Positions 8,919 to 17,994 are shown, counted from the first letter of the stretch. The stretch: 33,978 nucleotides of DNA from Betaproteobacteria bacterium (GCA_025363435.1 JANYDY010000011.1:1-33978); one strand, 5' to 3'. Notes: a model not told the origin generated them from the sequence alone. Numbers and translations: made by a program.

Positions 8919-11834
8919 TTAGACCCGTTTGCCGAGCGCCAAACGCGCGACTTCGGCGATGTGCAGCGCGGCGCGTCCGCCGCTTTGCGCAATCTGTTCA
9001 CGGCAGCTGTAGCCGTTGGTGATGATCAAGGTATCGGCGTCTGCCGCGCGCACCGCCGGCAGCAGGCCGCCGAGTTCACCGGCGCGCACCGACACTTCGT
9101 AATGCTCTGGTTTGAAACCGAAGGAACCGGCCATGCCGCAACAGCCGGAATCGAGCAGTTTGAAATCGACGCCGAGTTTTTTCAGCAGTTTGGTCTCGCC
9201 CGTCATGCCGAGCAATGATTTCTGATGGCAATGTCCGTGCACGATGGCTTTTATGTTGAGCGCGCGCGGCTGCCATTCGGTCTGCAGCAGAAAATCGCTG
9301 AACAACACGGACTGTTGAGACAACTTCGCTGCCGCCGGATTATCGGGAAAGAGATTGAGCAACTCATCCTTGAAAGTGCCGAGGCAGGCCGGTTCCAGCC
9401 CGATCAACGGTGTGCCGGCGGCGATGTCATCTGCGAGCGCATCAAGAATTTCACCGAGCTGCGTCTTCGCCTGGTCGAGCATGCCGAAGTCGTAGAGCGG
9501 GCGCCCGCAACAGAGGCCACGCCGCGGTACCACCACTTCGCAGCCGGCGGCTTCGAGCACTTCGACTGCGGCGATTGCGATCGCGGGATTGAAATGATTG
9601 CTGAAGGTGTCGGCCCACAGAATCACGCGCTGTCCCCGGCCTTGCGGTGCGCGCGTTTCGAACCACTGCCGGAACGTTTGCAATGCAAAACCCGGCATCG
9701 TGCGTTGCGGTGCAATGCCTGCAATTTTTTTCGCCAGCGCGCGCAACAGCGGTGTCTGCGTAAAAAAATTCGCTACCTGCGGTGCGCGTTCGGCAAGCGC
9801 AGCCCAGCGCTGAATCAGGCCCATGCTCCAGGCCTGGCGCGGGCGTCGTTTTGTTTCGTAATAGTGCGAGAGGAACTCGGCTTTGTAACTCGCCAGATCC
9901 GTATGCGTTGGGCAATCGCTGCGGCAGCCTTTGCAAGCGAAACACAGGTCGAGCGCTTCGCGCACGGCGTCGCTTTGCCACAGGTCGGTGACAACCTCGC
10001 CGCGCAGCATTTCCTGCAACAGGCGCGCGCGGCCGCGCGTCGAGTAGCGTTCTTCGCCGGTGGCACGATAACTCGGACACATGGTACCGCCGTGCTGGCC
10101 GCGGCATTTGCCCATGCCCACACAACGTTCGAGTGCGCGCGAGAAACCTTTACCTTCCGGCGCTTTGAACGCAAAACGCGTTGCCGGTTGCGCCGGCTTG
10201 TAATCGGGGCCGAGGCGCAGGTTTTCGTCGATGCGGTAGGCGTCGATGACCTTGCCCGGATTCATGCGGCCGCGCGGATCCCAGATCGCCTTGAATTCGC
10301 GGAAGGCCTGCATCAGTTCTGTGCCGTACATGATAGGCAGAAATTCTGCCTTGGCCTGGCCGTCACCGTGCTCACCCGACAGCGAGCCGCCGTATTTGAC
10401 GACGAGTTCCGACGCGCCGCGTATGAATTCGCGCCACTTCGCAATGCCCTCGCGGCTTTTCAGATCAAAGGTGATGCGCGCGTGGATGCAGCCATCGCCG
10501 AAATGGCCGTAGAGCGAAGTTTGGTAACCGAAGTCATCAACCAGCTTCTGAAACTCGCGCAGGTACTGGCCGAGGCGCAACGGATCGACGGCGGCGTCTT
10601 CCCAGCCGACGTTCGGATCGCTGCCGTGGCCTTCGAGCGCCAATGCGGTAGCAGACGCGCCGGTCTCGCGGATGTTCCAGATCGGTTCCTGCTCGGCGGG
10701 GTCGGTGATCAGCCAGTGACTCGGCGCATCGGCGCGGCCGGCGTAATGCGCGATCAACGCATTGGCCTGCGCGGTCGCTGCGTCAACGGTATCGGCGCCG
10801 AACTCGATCATGATCCAGGCGCGGCCGCCAGGTAGCTTCGCGATGTCGGCAGCTTTGAGGCCCCGTTCCTGCAGGCCGCCGATGATGCGGTAGTCGAGGC
10901 CTTCGGTGGCGATCGGGCCGAAGGGCAGGATTTCCGGCACCGCGTCGCCGGCAATATAGATGTCCGGATAACCGAGAACGAGCATGACGCGCTGGCTCGG
11001 GCTGTGCACAAGCTTCGTTCTTGCCTGCAGCGTCAGCGCGCAGGTACCTTCAGTGCCGACCAGCGCGCGCGCAACATTGAAACCGTTTTCCGGCAGCAGT
11101 TGATCGAGGTTGTAGCCGGAGACGCGGCGTTTGAGTTTCGGATAACGCGTGCGGATGAGTTCCGCATACTGGTCGCGCAGCGCTTGCAGCTTCGCATAAA
11201 TTTCACCGCGGCGTCCGCCGGCAGCGATGATGCGCGCGAGTTCGTCGTCGGAAGTCGGCCCGACCCACATGCGCAGGCCATCGTAGGTGAGAATTTCCAG
11301 CGCCTCGATGTTCTCGACGGTTTTGCCCGCCATCACCGAATGCGCGCCGCAGGAATTGTTGCCTATCATGCCGCCCAGCGTGCAGCGGCTGTGCGTCGCC
11401 GGATCGGGGCCGAAAGTGAGTCCGTGGCGTTCGGCGGCGTTGCGCAAGGCATCGCAGACGACGCCGGGTTCGACTACGGCAGTACTCGCGCGCGCGTCGA
11501 TGTCGAGCACACGGTTCATGTATTTCGAGGTGTCGATGACCACTGCGATGTTGACGCACTGGCCGTTCTGCGAAGTGCCGCCGCCGCGCATCAACAGCGG
11601 CACGTCAAAGTGGCGGCAGATCTCCAGCGTATTGATGATGTCGTCGACATCGCGCGGCAGCACTACGCCGATCGGCACCTGCCGGTAGTTCGAGGCATCG
11701 CTGGCATAGGCGGCGCGGCTGCCGGTATCAAAACGCACTTCGCCGCGGACGCGCCTGGCAAGTGCGCGTTCGAGTGCGCCAATGTCGGCAGTGATAGGCG
11801 CGCGCAGTTGCGCGGACGCGGCGGGAGCGTTCAT
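8919..11834 (-). CDS. FAD-linked oxidase fused to Fe-S / CCG-domain subunit (YdiJ / GlcD-GlcF type)
   Basis: 971-residue fused respiratory-type dehydrogenase for a 2-hydroxyacid. Residues 50-270 form the FAD-binding (PCMH) domain with RGGGTSQNGQ at 83-92 and GGMIGNNSCGAHS at about 154-166. The FAD-oxidase C domain follows, with GHFGDGCIHAR at 443-453 and GEHGDGQAK near 488. A ferredoxin region has cysteines 571, 577, 586 and 631, 634, 637, 641. Two CCG motifs follow (775-777 and 898-900). This layout matches E. coli YdiJ (D-2-hydroxyglutarate dehydrogenase) and fused glycolate/D-lactate dehydrogenases; which acid is oxidised cannot be told from the sequence. Electrons would go to quinone or a flavoprotein. 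It leads the TauE-CPBP run and diverges from the BPSS1780 gene. Confidence 0.9.
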   Translation of the reverse strand: MNAPAASAQLRAPITADIGALERALARRVRGEVRFDTGSRAAYASDASNYRQVPIGVVLPRDVDDIINTLEICRHFDVPLLMRGGGTSQNGQCVNIAVVIDTSKYMNRVLDIDARASTAVVEPGVVCDALRNAAERHGLTFGPDPATHSRCTLGGMIGNNSCGAHSVMAGKTVENIEALEILTYDGLRMWVGPTSDDELARIIAAGGRRGEIYAKLQALRDQYAELIRTRYPKLKRRVSGYNLDQLLPENGFNVARALVGTEGTCALTLQARTKLVHSPSQRVMLVLGYPDIYIAGDAVPEILPFGPIATEGLDYRIIGGLQERGLKAADIAKLPGGRAWIMIEFGADTVDAATAQANALIAHYAGRADAPSHWLITDPAEQEPIWNIRETGASATALALEGHGSDPNVGWEDAAVDPLRLGQYLREFQKLVDDFGYQTSLYGHFGDGCIHARITFDLKSREGIAKWREFIRGASELVVKYGGSLSGEHGDGQAKAEFLPIMYGTELMQAFREFKAIWDPRGRMNPGKVIDAYRIDENLRLGPDYKPAQPATRFAFKAPEGKGFSRALERCVGMGKCRGQHGGTMCPSYRATGEERYSTRGRARLLQEMLRGEVVTDLWQSDAVREALDLCFACKGCRSDCPTHTDLASYKAEFLSHYYETKRRPRQAWSMGLIQRWAALAERAPQVANFFTQTPLLRALAKKIAGIAPQRTMPGFALQTFRQWFETRAPQGRGQRVILWADTFSNHFNPAIAIAAVEVLEAAGCEVVVPRRGLCCGRPLYDFGMLDQAKTQLGEILDALADDIAAGTPLIGLEPACLGTFKDELLNLFPDNPAAAKLSQQSVLFSDFLLQTEWQPRALNIKAIVHGHCHQKSLLGMTGETKLLKKLGVDFKLLDSGCCGMAGSFGFKPEHYEVSVRAGELGGLLPAVRAADADTLIITNGYSCREQIAQSGGRAALHIAEVARLALGKRV

Positions 11835-11888
11835 GCCGGTATTTTAACTGCTGCCGCGTGCCGTAACGGTGCGCCGGGTTGTGCAATT

Positions 11889-11909
11889 TGTAATGCTGCG
11901 CTTATTACA
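11889..11909. promoter_or_regulatory. Dyad TGTAAT-N9-ATTACA, possible operator
   Basis: A perfect 6-bp inverted repeat, TGTAAT (11889-11894) and ATTACA (11904-11909), lies in the 128-bp region between two divergent genes. A weak promoter towards the right (TTGTAA at 11888-11893, 17-nt spacer, TAGGAT at 11911-11916) overlaps it, as expected for a repressor site. The binding protein is not known. Confidence 0.4.
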
Positions 11910-11962
11910 CTAGGATAGTCCGGACGATTTGCGTCAAACCCGTTGCATCAAAGGACATCAGC

Positions 11963-12730
11963 ATGAGCGAAATCAATCCGTATCAAGCGCCGGCTGCGGC
12001 GACCGGCGAGGCATCTGCCGCAGGTTTTAATGCGGCGGGCAGATCGCTTGATGCCGGGCGCGGCTGGACGTGGATTTCGTCGGCGTTTACGCTGTTCATG
12101 AAGCAGCCCGCGATGTGGGTGCTGCTGTTCATCATCTACTTTGTTTGTTGCGCGCTGCTGGGCATGGTGCCCTTCCTCGGCGGACTTGCCACCATGCTGC
12201 TGTTTCCGGTATTCGGGGCCGGCTTCATGCTGGCCTGTCGCGCGACCGACAACGATGAGGACATTGCAGTTGAATTGCTGTTCGGCGGCTTCAAAAACAA
12301 AACCAGCGATCTCATGGTGATTGGCGCCTTTGCCTGTGTGCCGCTGCTTGTTGTGATGGCCGGATTGTTGCTGGCCGGCGGCGCCGGCATATTTGCGTCG
12401 CTGCTCGGCGGCACCGCGTCGCTGGCGGCGATGGGCTTGACGTTTGTGATCGTGGTATTCGTGGCACTGGTCGTCAGCATCCCGGTTTATATGGCGCTGT
12501 GGTTTGCCGCGCCGCTGATTGTGTTCGACGGCCTTAAACCGGGCGCAGCGTTGAAAGCGAGTTTCTCCGGCTCTCTGAAGAACGTGATCGCATTTACGCT
12601 CTACGGCATTGTCCTGTTCGTGTTGTTGATCGTCGCCGCGATTCCTTTCGGCCTCGGGCTGCTGGCGGTGGTGCCGGTCGCGATCATTTCCGTTTATACC
12701 GGCTACCGCGAAATTTTCTTCAACGCGTAA
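11963..12730 (+). CDS. BPSS1780-family integral membrane protein
   Basis: 255 residues. It starts with NPYQAP (5-10), a short motif seen at the N-terminus of several uncharacterised membrane proteins. A GWTWISSAFTLFMKQPAMW stretch (about 34-52) then opens the membrane domain. About five hydrophobic segments follow, including a Gly/Ala-rich one near 115-150 and a final one near 212-250. The family is recognised in Burkholderiales but has no known function. AAGGA at 11951-11955 supports the start. The last 28 bp overlap the end of the convergent Ada-like gene. Confidence 0.75.
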   Translation: MSEINPYQAPAAATGEASAAGFNAAGRSLDAGRGWTWISSAFTLFMKQPAMWVLLFIIYFVCCALLGMVPFLGGLATMLLFPVFGAGFMLACRATDNDEDIAVELLFGGFKNKTSDLMVIGAFACVPLLVVMAGLLLAGGAGIFASLLGGTASLAAMGLTFVIVVFVALVVSIPVYMALWFAAPLIVFDGLKPGAALKASFSGSLKNVIAFTLYGIVLFVLLIVAAIPFGLGLLAVVPVAIISVYTGYREIFFNA

Positions 12731-13560
12731 TTGTGTTCCTGCGCAAGCAGTGTGCGCTTGCGCTCGACCCCCCAGCGATAACCGGCGAGTTCGCCGTTTT
12801 TTCTGACGGCGCGATGGCAGGGCACCACCAGCGCGACCGGATTGGTGGCGATCGCGCGCGCCACTGCGCGCACCGATGACGGTGAACCCGCCTTGACCGC
12901 AATTTCGCTGTAGCTGCGCGTTTCGCCGTACGGGATAGCACGCAGAATGTTCCACACCTTGCGCTGAAATGCCGTCGCGCGAACGTCGAGCGGCAGACCG
13001 AGATCGGGGTTGCCGCCGGCAAGATAACGCGCCAGCGTTTTTTGAAATGTCCGCAGCGCTTTGTCATCGCGGATGCAGGCGGCGGCGGCAAACTCGTCAC
13101 GCAATTCGGTTTCGAGCACCCGTACATTCGAGCCGAGACTGATCTTGCAGACGCCGCGCGCGGTGGCGGCGATCAATACATGGCCGAGCGGAGAGGCGAA
13201 AATCGTATAGCGGATGTCCAGATCGGCACCGCGCTGTTGATAACGCGCGGGTGTCATGCCGAGTTGTACGGATTTTTCATAAAGCCGGCTGCTCGAGCCG
13301 AAACCGGCGGCGAAGGTGGCGTCGGCGAGCGAGCCTGTGCCGCGCGCGTGGCGCTTGAAGGCGTCGAGGCGGCAGGTTTCCTGGTATTCGCGCGGCGACA
13401 CGCCGACGATGCGTTTGAACAGGCGTTGCAGATGAAACGGGCTCATGCCGGCGAGTTTGCCGAGTGCAGCCAGCGTCAATGCGGTGTCAGCGTGTGCGGC
13501 GATGTGTTTGCACACCCTGACTACGGCGCTGCGTTGGCGATCGATTTCGGCATCTTTCAT
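12703..13560 (-). CDS. AraC-type regulator fused to O6-methylguanine-DNA methyltransferase (Ada-like, no N-terminal zinc domain)
   Basis: 285 residues. Residues about 12-110 are an AraC-type DNA-binding domain (LGKLAGMSPFHLQRLFKR, then a second helix-turn-helix with FAAGFGSSSRLYEK). Residues 115-285 are the alkyltransferase domain with the suicide cysteine Cys248 in PCHR (247-250) and GYRWG at 260-264. E. coli Ada carries a further N-terminal Cys4 zinc domain that accepts methyl groups from phosphotriesters and switches on the regulon. It is absent here, so the protein should repair O6-methylguanine but cannot sense phosphotriester damage in the usual way. Its 3' end overlaps the BPSS1780-family gene by 28 bp. 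Confidence 0.9.
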   Translation of the reverse strand: MKDAEIDRQRSAVVRVCKHIAAHADTALTLAALGKLAGMSPFHLQRLFKRIVGVSPREYQETCRLDAFKRHARGTGSLADATFAAGFGSSSRLYEKSVQLGMTPARYQQRGADLDIRYTIFASPLGHVLIAATARGVCKISLGSNVRVLETELRDEFAAAACIRDDKALRTFQKTLARYLAGGNPDLGLPLDVRATAFQRKVWNILRAIPYGETRSYSEIAVKAGSPSSVRAVARAIATNPVALVVPCHRAVRKNGELAGYRWGVERKRTLLAQEHNYALKKISR

Positions 13561-13628
13561 GCTGCCGCATCCTACGCCGGCAGGCGCCCCCGATCTATCC
13601 GATTCTTGCGCGGGGACGTCCGGTATTT

Positions 13629-13707
13629 GTAGCCCGGGAGGAGCGCAGCGTATCCCGGGACAGGCGAATGCAGTAGCCCGGAATGCGCTGCGCTCCTTCC
13701 GGGCTAC
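13629..13707. repeat. REP-like inverted repeat (GTAGCCCGG family)
   Basis: Two 22-nt arms, 13629-13650 and 13686-13707, are inverted copies differing at one position. Both carry GTAGCCCGG at the outside and AGCGCAGCG inside. Within the right half, 13673-13683 and 13697-13707 form a perfect 11-bp stem (GTAGCCCGGAA). The element sits in the 153-bp gap between argH and the Ada-like gene, both leftward. This resembles the REP/BIME elements common between genes in proteobacteria. It may stabilise or attenuate the argH mRNA end. Confidence 0.75.
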
Positions 13708-13713
13708 CAGAAC

Positions 13714-15108
13714 TCAACTGACGGCTTTACGCGCTTTGGCGATGGCGGCCTTGACGCGCGAGGGCGCGGTGCCGCCGATGTGGTGGCGCGACTTCAGCGA
13801 ACCTTCGAGCGTCAGCGCGGCGAACACATCCTTGTCGACGAGCGGTGAAAACTGCTGCAGTTCGGCAAGCTTCAACGCCGACAGATCGCAGCCGCGACCG
13901 TCGGCGAATTTGACCGCCTGTGCGACCGCTTCGTGCGCTTCACGAAACGGCAACCCTTTCTTGACCAGATAGTCGGCGAGGTCGGTGGCGGTGGCGTAGC
14001 CTTCGAGCGCGGCCTTGCGCATGGCATCGACATTGACCTTGATGCCGCCGACCATGTCGGCGAACACGCGCAGGCTCGCCGTCAGCGTGTCGACCGTGTC
14101 GAACAGCGGTTCCTTGTCTTCCTGATTGTCCTTGTTATAGGCGAGCGGCTGGCCCTTCATCAGGGTCAGCAGTGCCACCAGATGGCCGTTGACGCGGCCG
14201 GTCTTGCCGCGAATCAATTCGGGCACATCGGGATTTTTTTTCTGCGGCATGATCGACGAGCCAGTGCAGAAGCGGTCGGCCAGATCGACAAACGCAAAAC
14301 GCGGATTCATCCAGATAATGAGCTCTTCGCAAAAGCGCGATAGATGCACCATCAGAAGTGCCGATGCTGCGCAGAATTCAATCGCGAAGTCGCGGTCGGA
14401 CACCGCGTCGAGCGAATTTTCGCAGACGCCGTCGAAACCGAGTTCCTTCGCCACCATCTGGCGGTCGATCGGAAACGAAGTGCCGGCAAGTGCGGCCGCA
14501 CCGAGCGGCAGGCGGTTGACGCGTTTGCGGCAGTCGGTCATGCGTTGTGCATCGCGCGCCAGCATTTCGAAATAGGCCATCAGATGATGCGCGTACGACA
14601 CCGGCTGCGCCACCTGCATGTGGGTGAAGCCGGGCATGATGGTGGCGGCGTGGTTGTCCGCCAGATCGAGCAGCGCGTTCTGCGTCGATTTGATCAAATC
14701 AACGATGTCGTCTATCGAGGCGCGCAAGTACAGGCGCACATCGGTGGCGACCTGATCGTTGCGCGAACGCGCGGTGTGCAGGCGCTTGCCGGCGTCGCCG
14801 ACCAGCGCGGTGAGGCGTTTCTCGATATTCAGATGCACGTCTTCGGCGTCAAGCGACCACTCGAAGCTGCCGGCGCGGATTTCTTCGCGTACCTGGCCGA
14901 GGCCTTTTTCGATGGCGGCGAGGTCGTCGGTGCCTAATATGCCGCAGGCGTTAAGCATGCGCGCGTGGGCGAACGAACCGTCGATGTCGAATTCGGCCAG
15001 CCGGCGGTCGAAATCGACCGAGGCGGTAAAGCGTTTGACGAGTTCGGAGACGGGCTCGCTGAAACGGCCCGACCACAGCGCCGGATCTTTTGCTTTCTCT
15101 TGCGCCAC
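13714..15108 (-). CDS. argH: Argininosuccinate lyase
   Basis: Splits argininosuccinate to arginine and fumarate, the last step of arginine synthesis. 464 residues from the GTG at 15108. Conserved LWSGRFSEP lies at the N-terminus, [12 protein letters not shown] marks the first conserved region, [10 protein letters not shown] carries the catalytic-region histidine, and [12 protein letters not shown] (about 283-294) is the fumarase/aspartase superfamily signature with the catalytic serine. A GTG at 15123 would add five residues, but only 15108 has a purine-rich stretch (TGAGAG) at a usable distance; no ATG is available. It diverges from algZ with a very short gap, an arrangement also seen in pseudomonads. 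Confidence 0.96.
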   Translation of the reverse strand: MAQEKAKDPALWSGRFSEPVSELVKRFTASVDFDRRLAEFDIDGSFAHARMLNACGILGTDDLAAIEKGLGQVREEIRAGSFEWSLDAEDVHLNIEKRLTALVGDAGKRLHTARSRNDQVATDVRLYLRASIDDIVDLIKSTQNALLDLADNHAATIMPGFTHMQVAQPVSYAHHLMAYFEMLARDAQRMTDCRKRVNRLPLGAAALAGTSFPIDRQMVAKELGFDGVCENSLDAVSDRDFAIEFCAASALLMVHLSRFCEELIIWMNPRFAFVDLADRFCTGSSIMPQKKNPDVPELIRGKTGRVNGHLVALLTLMKGQPLAYNKDNQEDKEPLFDTVDTLTASLRVFADMVGGIKVNVDAMRKAALEGYATATDLADYLVKKGLPFREAHEAVAQAVKFADGRGCDLSALKLAELQQFSPLVDKDVFAALTLEGSLKSRHHIGGTAPSRVKAAIAKARKAVS

Positions 15109-15134
15109 GTGTCGCGCTCTCACATAATCAAACG

Positions 15135-16142
15135 ATGAGTATAAATCAAAACGCCAACGCAGGCGCCCTGCCGAACTTCCGCAACCTCGGGATTCTGCTG
15201 CGCATTCTGGTCATCGTTGACGGCATTTGCCTGGCCGCCGCGCTGCTTGAAACCAGCGAGCCGCTGCCCTTGATGGAGGTGCTGGTCGAGATGTCCGCGC
15301 AGGTGCAGCCTATCCTGCTGTTGAGCCTGCTGGTGCTGGCGGGCATCAACAATCTGCTGCATCGCCTGAATTACCGGGTTGCGATTGCGGCGCTGATTGC
15401 GATCGAGCTGGTGGTTGCGACCGCAATGTATTTTCTCGGTCATCAGGTATTCAATTCAACCGGTGCGCTCGAGCGTTACTGGCTGTTCACGCTGCTGGTG
15501 ACGGGCGTGCTGGTCGGCTATTTCGACCTGCGCGGCCGCGCGCTGTCGCCGGCGCTGACCGAGGCGCGGCTGCAGGCGCTGCAGGCACGCATCCGGCCGC
15601 ACTTTCTGTTCAACAGCATCAATGCGGTGTTGAGTCTGATGCGCCAGGATCCGCGGCGCGCTGAACAGGTGATTGAAGATCTGGCCGAGATGTACCGCGT
15701 GTTGATGGCGGACAACCGGCAACTGACGCCGTTTTCGCAGGAGATCGCGCTGGCCAAACAGTATCTGAATATCGAACAGCTGCGGCTCGGAGAGCGGCTG
15801 CAGATCGAATGGGATGTGGTGGATTTTCCCGGTGACGCGCTGGTGCCGCCGCTGGTGTTGCAGCCGCTGCTGGAGAACGCCGTTTATCACGGCATCGAGC
15901 CGCGCGTCGAGCCCGGCCTCATCACCATACAATTGCGCCGCGACGGCGACCGCGTGCGGGTGTTGCTGCGTAACCCGTACCGTGCGGAAAACGTTCATCA
16001 CGCCGGCAATCACATGGCGCTGGCCAATATCCGCGAACGCCTGGCTTTGCATTTTGATGCCGAAGCGAGTATCAAAACCATCGCCGGTAAGGACAGTTAT
16101 GAGGTGTATATCGTGATGCCATATGTGACGGAGCACGCATGA
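15135..16142 (+). CDS. LytS/AlgZ-type sensor histidine kinase
   Basis: 335 residues. The N-terminal half has four hydrophobic segments (about 18-38, 58-75, 82-103 and 115-131) with no periplasmic domain of note. The HisKA_5 region [17 protein letters not shown] holds the phospho-accepting His156. The N-box [10 protein letters not shown] is at 245-254 and a late ALANIRERL motif closes the ATPase domain. Four-helix input plus this kinase core is the AlgZ/FimS layout, and gene order argH-kinase-LytTR regulator-hemC supports orthology with Pseudomonas algZ. The stop overlaps the next start by 4 nt. There is no ribosome-binding sequence before the ATG and a CATAAT box lies just upstream, so the mRNA may be leaderless. 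Confidence 0.9.
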   Translation: MSINQNANAGALPNFRNLGILLRILVIVDGICLAAALLETSEPLPLMEVLVEMSAQVQPILLLSLLVLAGINNLLHRLNYRVAIAALIAIELVVATAMYFLGHQVFNSTGALERYWLFTLLVTGVLVGYFDLRGRALSPALTEARLQALQARIRPHFLFNSINAVLSLMRQDPRRAEQVIEDLAEMYRVLMADNRQLTPFSQEIALAKQYLNIEQLRLGERLQIEWDVVDFPGDALVPPLVLQPLLENAVYHGIEPRVEPGLITIQLRRDGDRVRVLLRNPYRAENVHHAGNHMALANIRERLALHFDAEASIKTIAGKDSYEVYIVMPYVTEHA

Positions 16143-16918
16143 GTGAAACGCGGCTATTGCGCGTGCTGATCGTCGACGATGAAGCGCCGGCGCGTAACCG
16201 CCTGCGCGATCTGCTCGGTGATTGCGCGCTGAAGCTGCCGCTGGAAATTGCCGGCGAAGCCGATAACGGCCGCCGCGCCCTCGAACTGCTGCCGGAGTGC
16301 GCTGCCGACGTCGTGCTGCTCGACATCCGCATGCCCGAAATCGACGGCATTGAAGTGGCGCAGCATCTGCAAAAACTCGAAATGCCGCCGGCGGTGATTT
16401 TTACCACCGCCTACGATGCCTACGCCTTGAAGGCCTTCGAAGTACACGCTATCGACTACCTGTTGAAGCCGATCCGCGTGGCGCGGCTGCTCGAAGCGCT
16501 GTCGCGCGCGCGCGCCATCGCGCCGCTGCAGCCGGACGTGTTGAATGAAATGCGCCGCGAAGGGCGCTCTCACCTGTCTGTTAATGAACGCGGCCGCATT
16601 CATCTGATTCCGCTTGCCGACGTGTTGTTTCTCAAGGCCGAACTGAAATACGTGACGGTGCGCACGGCGGCGCGCGAATTCCTGCTCGAAGAATCGCTTG
16701 CCAAGCTCGAACAGGAGTTTCTCGGCCGCTTCGTGCGCATACATCGCAACTGCATCGTCGCCAAGGAGGCGATACGCGGTTTCGAGCGCGGCGCGTTTAT
16801 CGATGCCGACGGCGAAGGCGAGGGCGGCTGGGCGGTGGTCTTGAACAATGTCGACGAGAAGCTGCCGGTGAGCCGGCGGCAACAGCATATCGTGCGTGAA
16901 TTCGGGAGGATCCTGTGA
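16139..16918 (+). CDS. LytTR-family response regulator (AlgR type)
   Basis: 259 residues. The receiver domain (1-125) shows acidic Asp13/Asp14, phospho-acceptor Asp62 in VVLLDIRMPEIDG, and Lys110 in DYLLKPI. A LytTR DNA-binding domain follows (about 150-255), with VLFLKAELKYVTVRT and FVRIHRNCIVAKEAI. Such regulators bind paired short motifs as dimers. In Pseudomonas, AlgR controls alginate, twitching and virulence genes; the regulon here is unknown. It is translationally coupled to the kinase before it and to the small exported protein after it (GTGA overlap). Confidence 0.92.
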   Translation: MSETRLLRVLIVDDEAPARNRLRDLLGDCALKLPLEIAGEADNGRRALELLPECAADVVLLDIRMPEIDGIEVAQHLQKLEMPPAVIFTTAYDAYALKAFEVHAIDYLLKPIRVARLLEALSRARAIAPLQPDVLNEMRREGRSHLSVNERGRIHLIPLADVLFLKAELKYVTVRTAAREFLLEESLAKLEQEFLGRFVRIHRNCIVAKEAIRGFERGAFIDADGEGEGGWAVVLNNVDEKLPVSRRQQHIVREFGRIL

Positions 16919-17466
16919 AGCTCAAAGCTGTTTTTGCATTGCTGGCATGCGCGGCCATGCCGGCGTTCGGCGCCGACGAAGAAGTATTCGGCCTGCTCGA
17001 CATTGCGCTCGGCTCAAGCTACGCCAGACTCGAGCGCGATCTGGATTTCCGCTACATCACAACTTCGCTGGCGCAGATGGCCGGCAACAAACCGGACCTC
17101 GGCAAACGCGGCTACGGTTGCATGCGGCGCGACGATCCGCAGGCCGACATCGGCTGCGTGTCGCATGACGAAAAGCTCGCCGGCATCGCGACGCGGGAAA
17201 TCCGGCTGCATTTTCTGAACGGCCGGCTCTACCAGTTTTCAATGAGCGCGGAAGTGCAGCACTACGAGGCCGTGATGGCGCAGCTGCGCGTACGCAACGG
17301 CGCGCCGCAGAACGGCGCCGCCGCAGACGCAACACGCTGGCAGAATGAATCGGGGCAGATTGCCGCCTATCGCGGCAAGGATCTGGTGTTTGTGAATTTC
17401 GAACTGCTGTCTTATGCCGACGCGGTCAAACGCAAGCGCGAGGGCACGGTTCAGGAGTGCAACTAG
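16915..17466 (+). CDS. Small exported protein of unknown function, coupled to the response regulator
   Basis: 183 residues; I do not recognise the family. Residues 1-19 or 1-20 are a signal peptide (MKLK, hydrophobic core, AFGA cleavage region), so the product should be periplasmic. The mature part is mixed alpha/beta in appearance, with cysteines at 69, 81 and 182; the first two, CMRRDDPQADIGC, could form a disulfide. The GTG start overlaps the TGA of the regulator gene (GTGA), and a strong GGGAGGA at 16904-16910 precedes it, so it belongs to the algZ-algR operon. It could be a target or an accessory of that two-component system (inference). Confidence 0.7.
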   Translation: MKLKAVFALLACAAMPAFGADEEVFGLLDIALGSSYARLERDLDFRYITTSLAQMAGNKPDLGKRGYGCMRRDDPQADIGCVSHDEKLAGIATREIRLHFLNGRLYQFSMSAEVQHYEAVMAQLRVRNGAPQNGAAADATRWQNESGQIAAYRGKDLVFVNFELLSYADAVKRKREGTVQECN

Positions 17467-17493
17467 ACTGCGCGCGGTTTACCGCGGCTGCGG

Positions 17494-17994
17494 TCAGGGC
17501 CGCAGCGCCATGCGGCCGGCGTCGATTGCCTGTTCGAGATAGAGATTGTAGAAATCGGTCGAGGTCAGGCCAATGATGGGCTCGGCGAGCGGCTTGCCCT
17601 TGGAGTCCACCACCAGAATGGTCGGTACTGAACGAACATCGTATTTGCGCGCGAAGTCGCCGTGCGTCGTCGTATTGCCGTCGAAATCGCGCAGCACCGT
17701 GCGTTCATCGGCGGCGACGATTTCGCGCATGATGATCTTGGCGCCGTAGTTCTGGCTGACGCGCATCGGTTCGAGGTGTTCTTTTTTGGCGCGTGCGCAA
17801 TAAGGGCATTCGGGCCGCGTGAACACCAGCATGATGGGCGCCTTGCGCGTGGCGGCAAGTTTGCCGATGGTCACAAAATCATCGGCGATGTCGATCGGCG
17901 GAAACGGTTGCGCCGCGGTGACCGCAGACGCACATGCTAAAATTGCCAGCGCAATCACGAATCGTCCGAGTTTTTGTTGCAGGAAATTTTTCAT
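17494..17994 (-). CDS. Periplasmic thioredoxin-fold protein (CPYC)
   Basis: 166 residues from the ATG at 17994. Residues 1-28 are a signal peptide ([23 protein letters not shown]). The thioredoxin-like fold has a CPYC active site at 63-66 in [13 protein letters not shown], and the cis-proline is Pro124 in SVPTI. The layout resembles SoxW-like or DsbC/thioredoxin_2 proteins that are kept reduced in the periplasm, possibly by DsbD, which is encoded 7 kb away (inference). GGAG sits 7 nt from 17994 but only 1 nt from the ATG at 18000, so 17994 is preferred. It is divergent from hemC and interrupts the algR-hemC neighbourhood. Confidence 0.85.
   Translation of the reverse strand: MKNFLQQKLGRFVIALAILACASAVTAAQPFPPIDIADDFVTIGKLAATRKAPIMLVFTRPECPYCARAKKEHLEPMRVSQNYGAKIIMREIVAADERTVLRDFDGNTTTHGDFARKYDVRSVPTILVVDSKGKPLAEPIIGLTSTDFYNLYLEQAIDAGRMALRP

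Noticed and set aside
9225-10835. Rightward 536-codon open frame
   Set aside because: It is antisense to the 971-residue dehydrogenase, whose domains are complete. The frame exists because of high GC.
11948-12955. Leftward 335-codon open frame
   Set aside because: It is antisense to the BPSS1780-family gene and rich in Gln/His/Arg; no start signal or family match.
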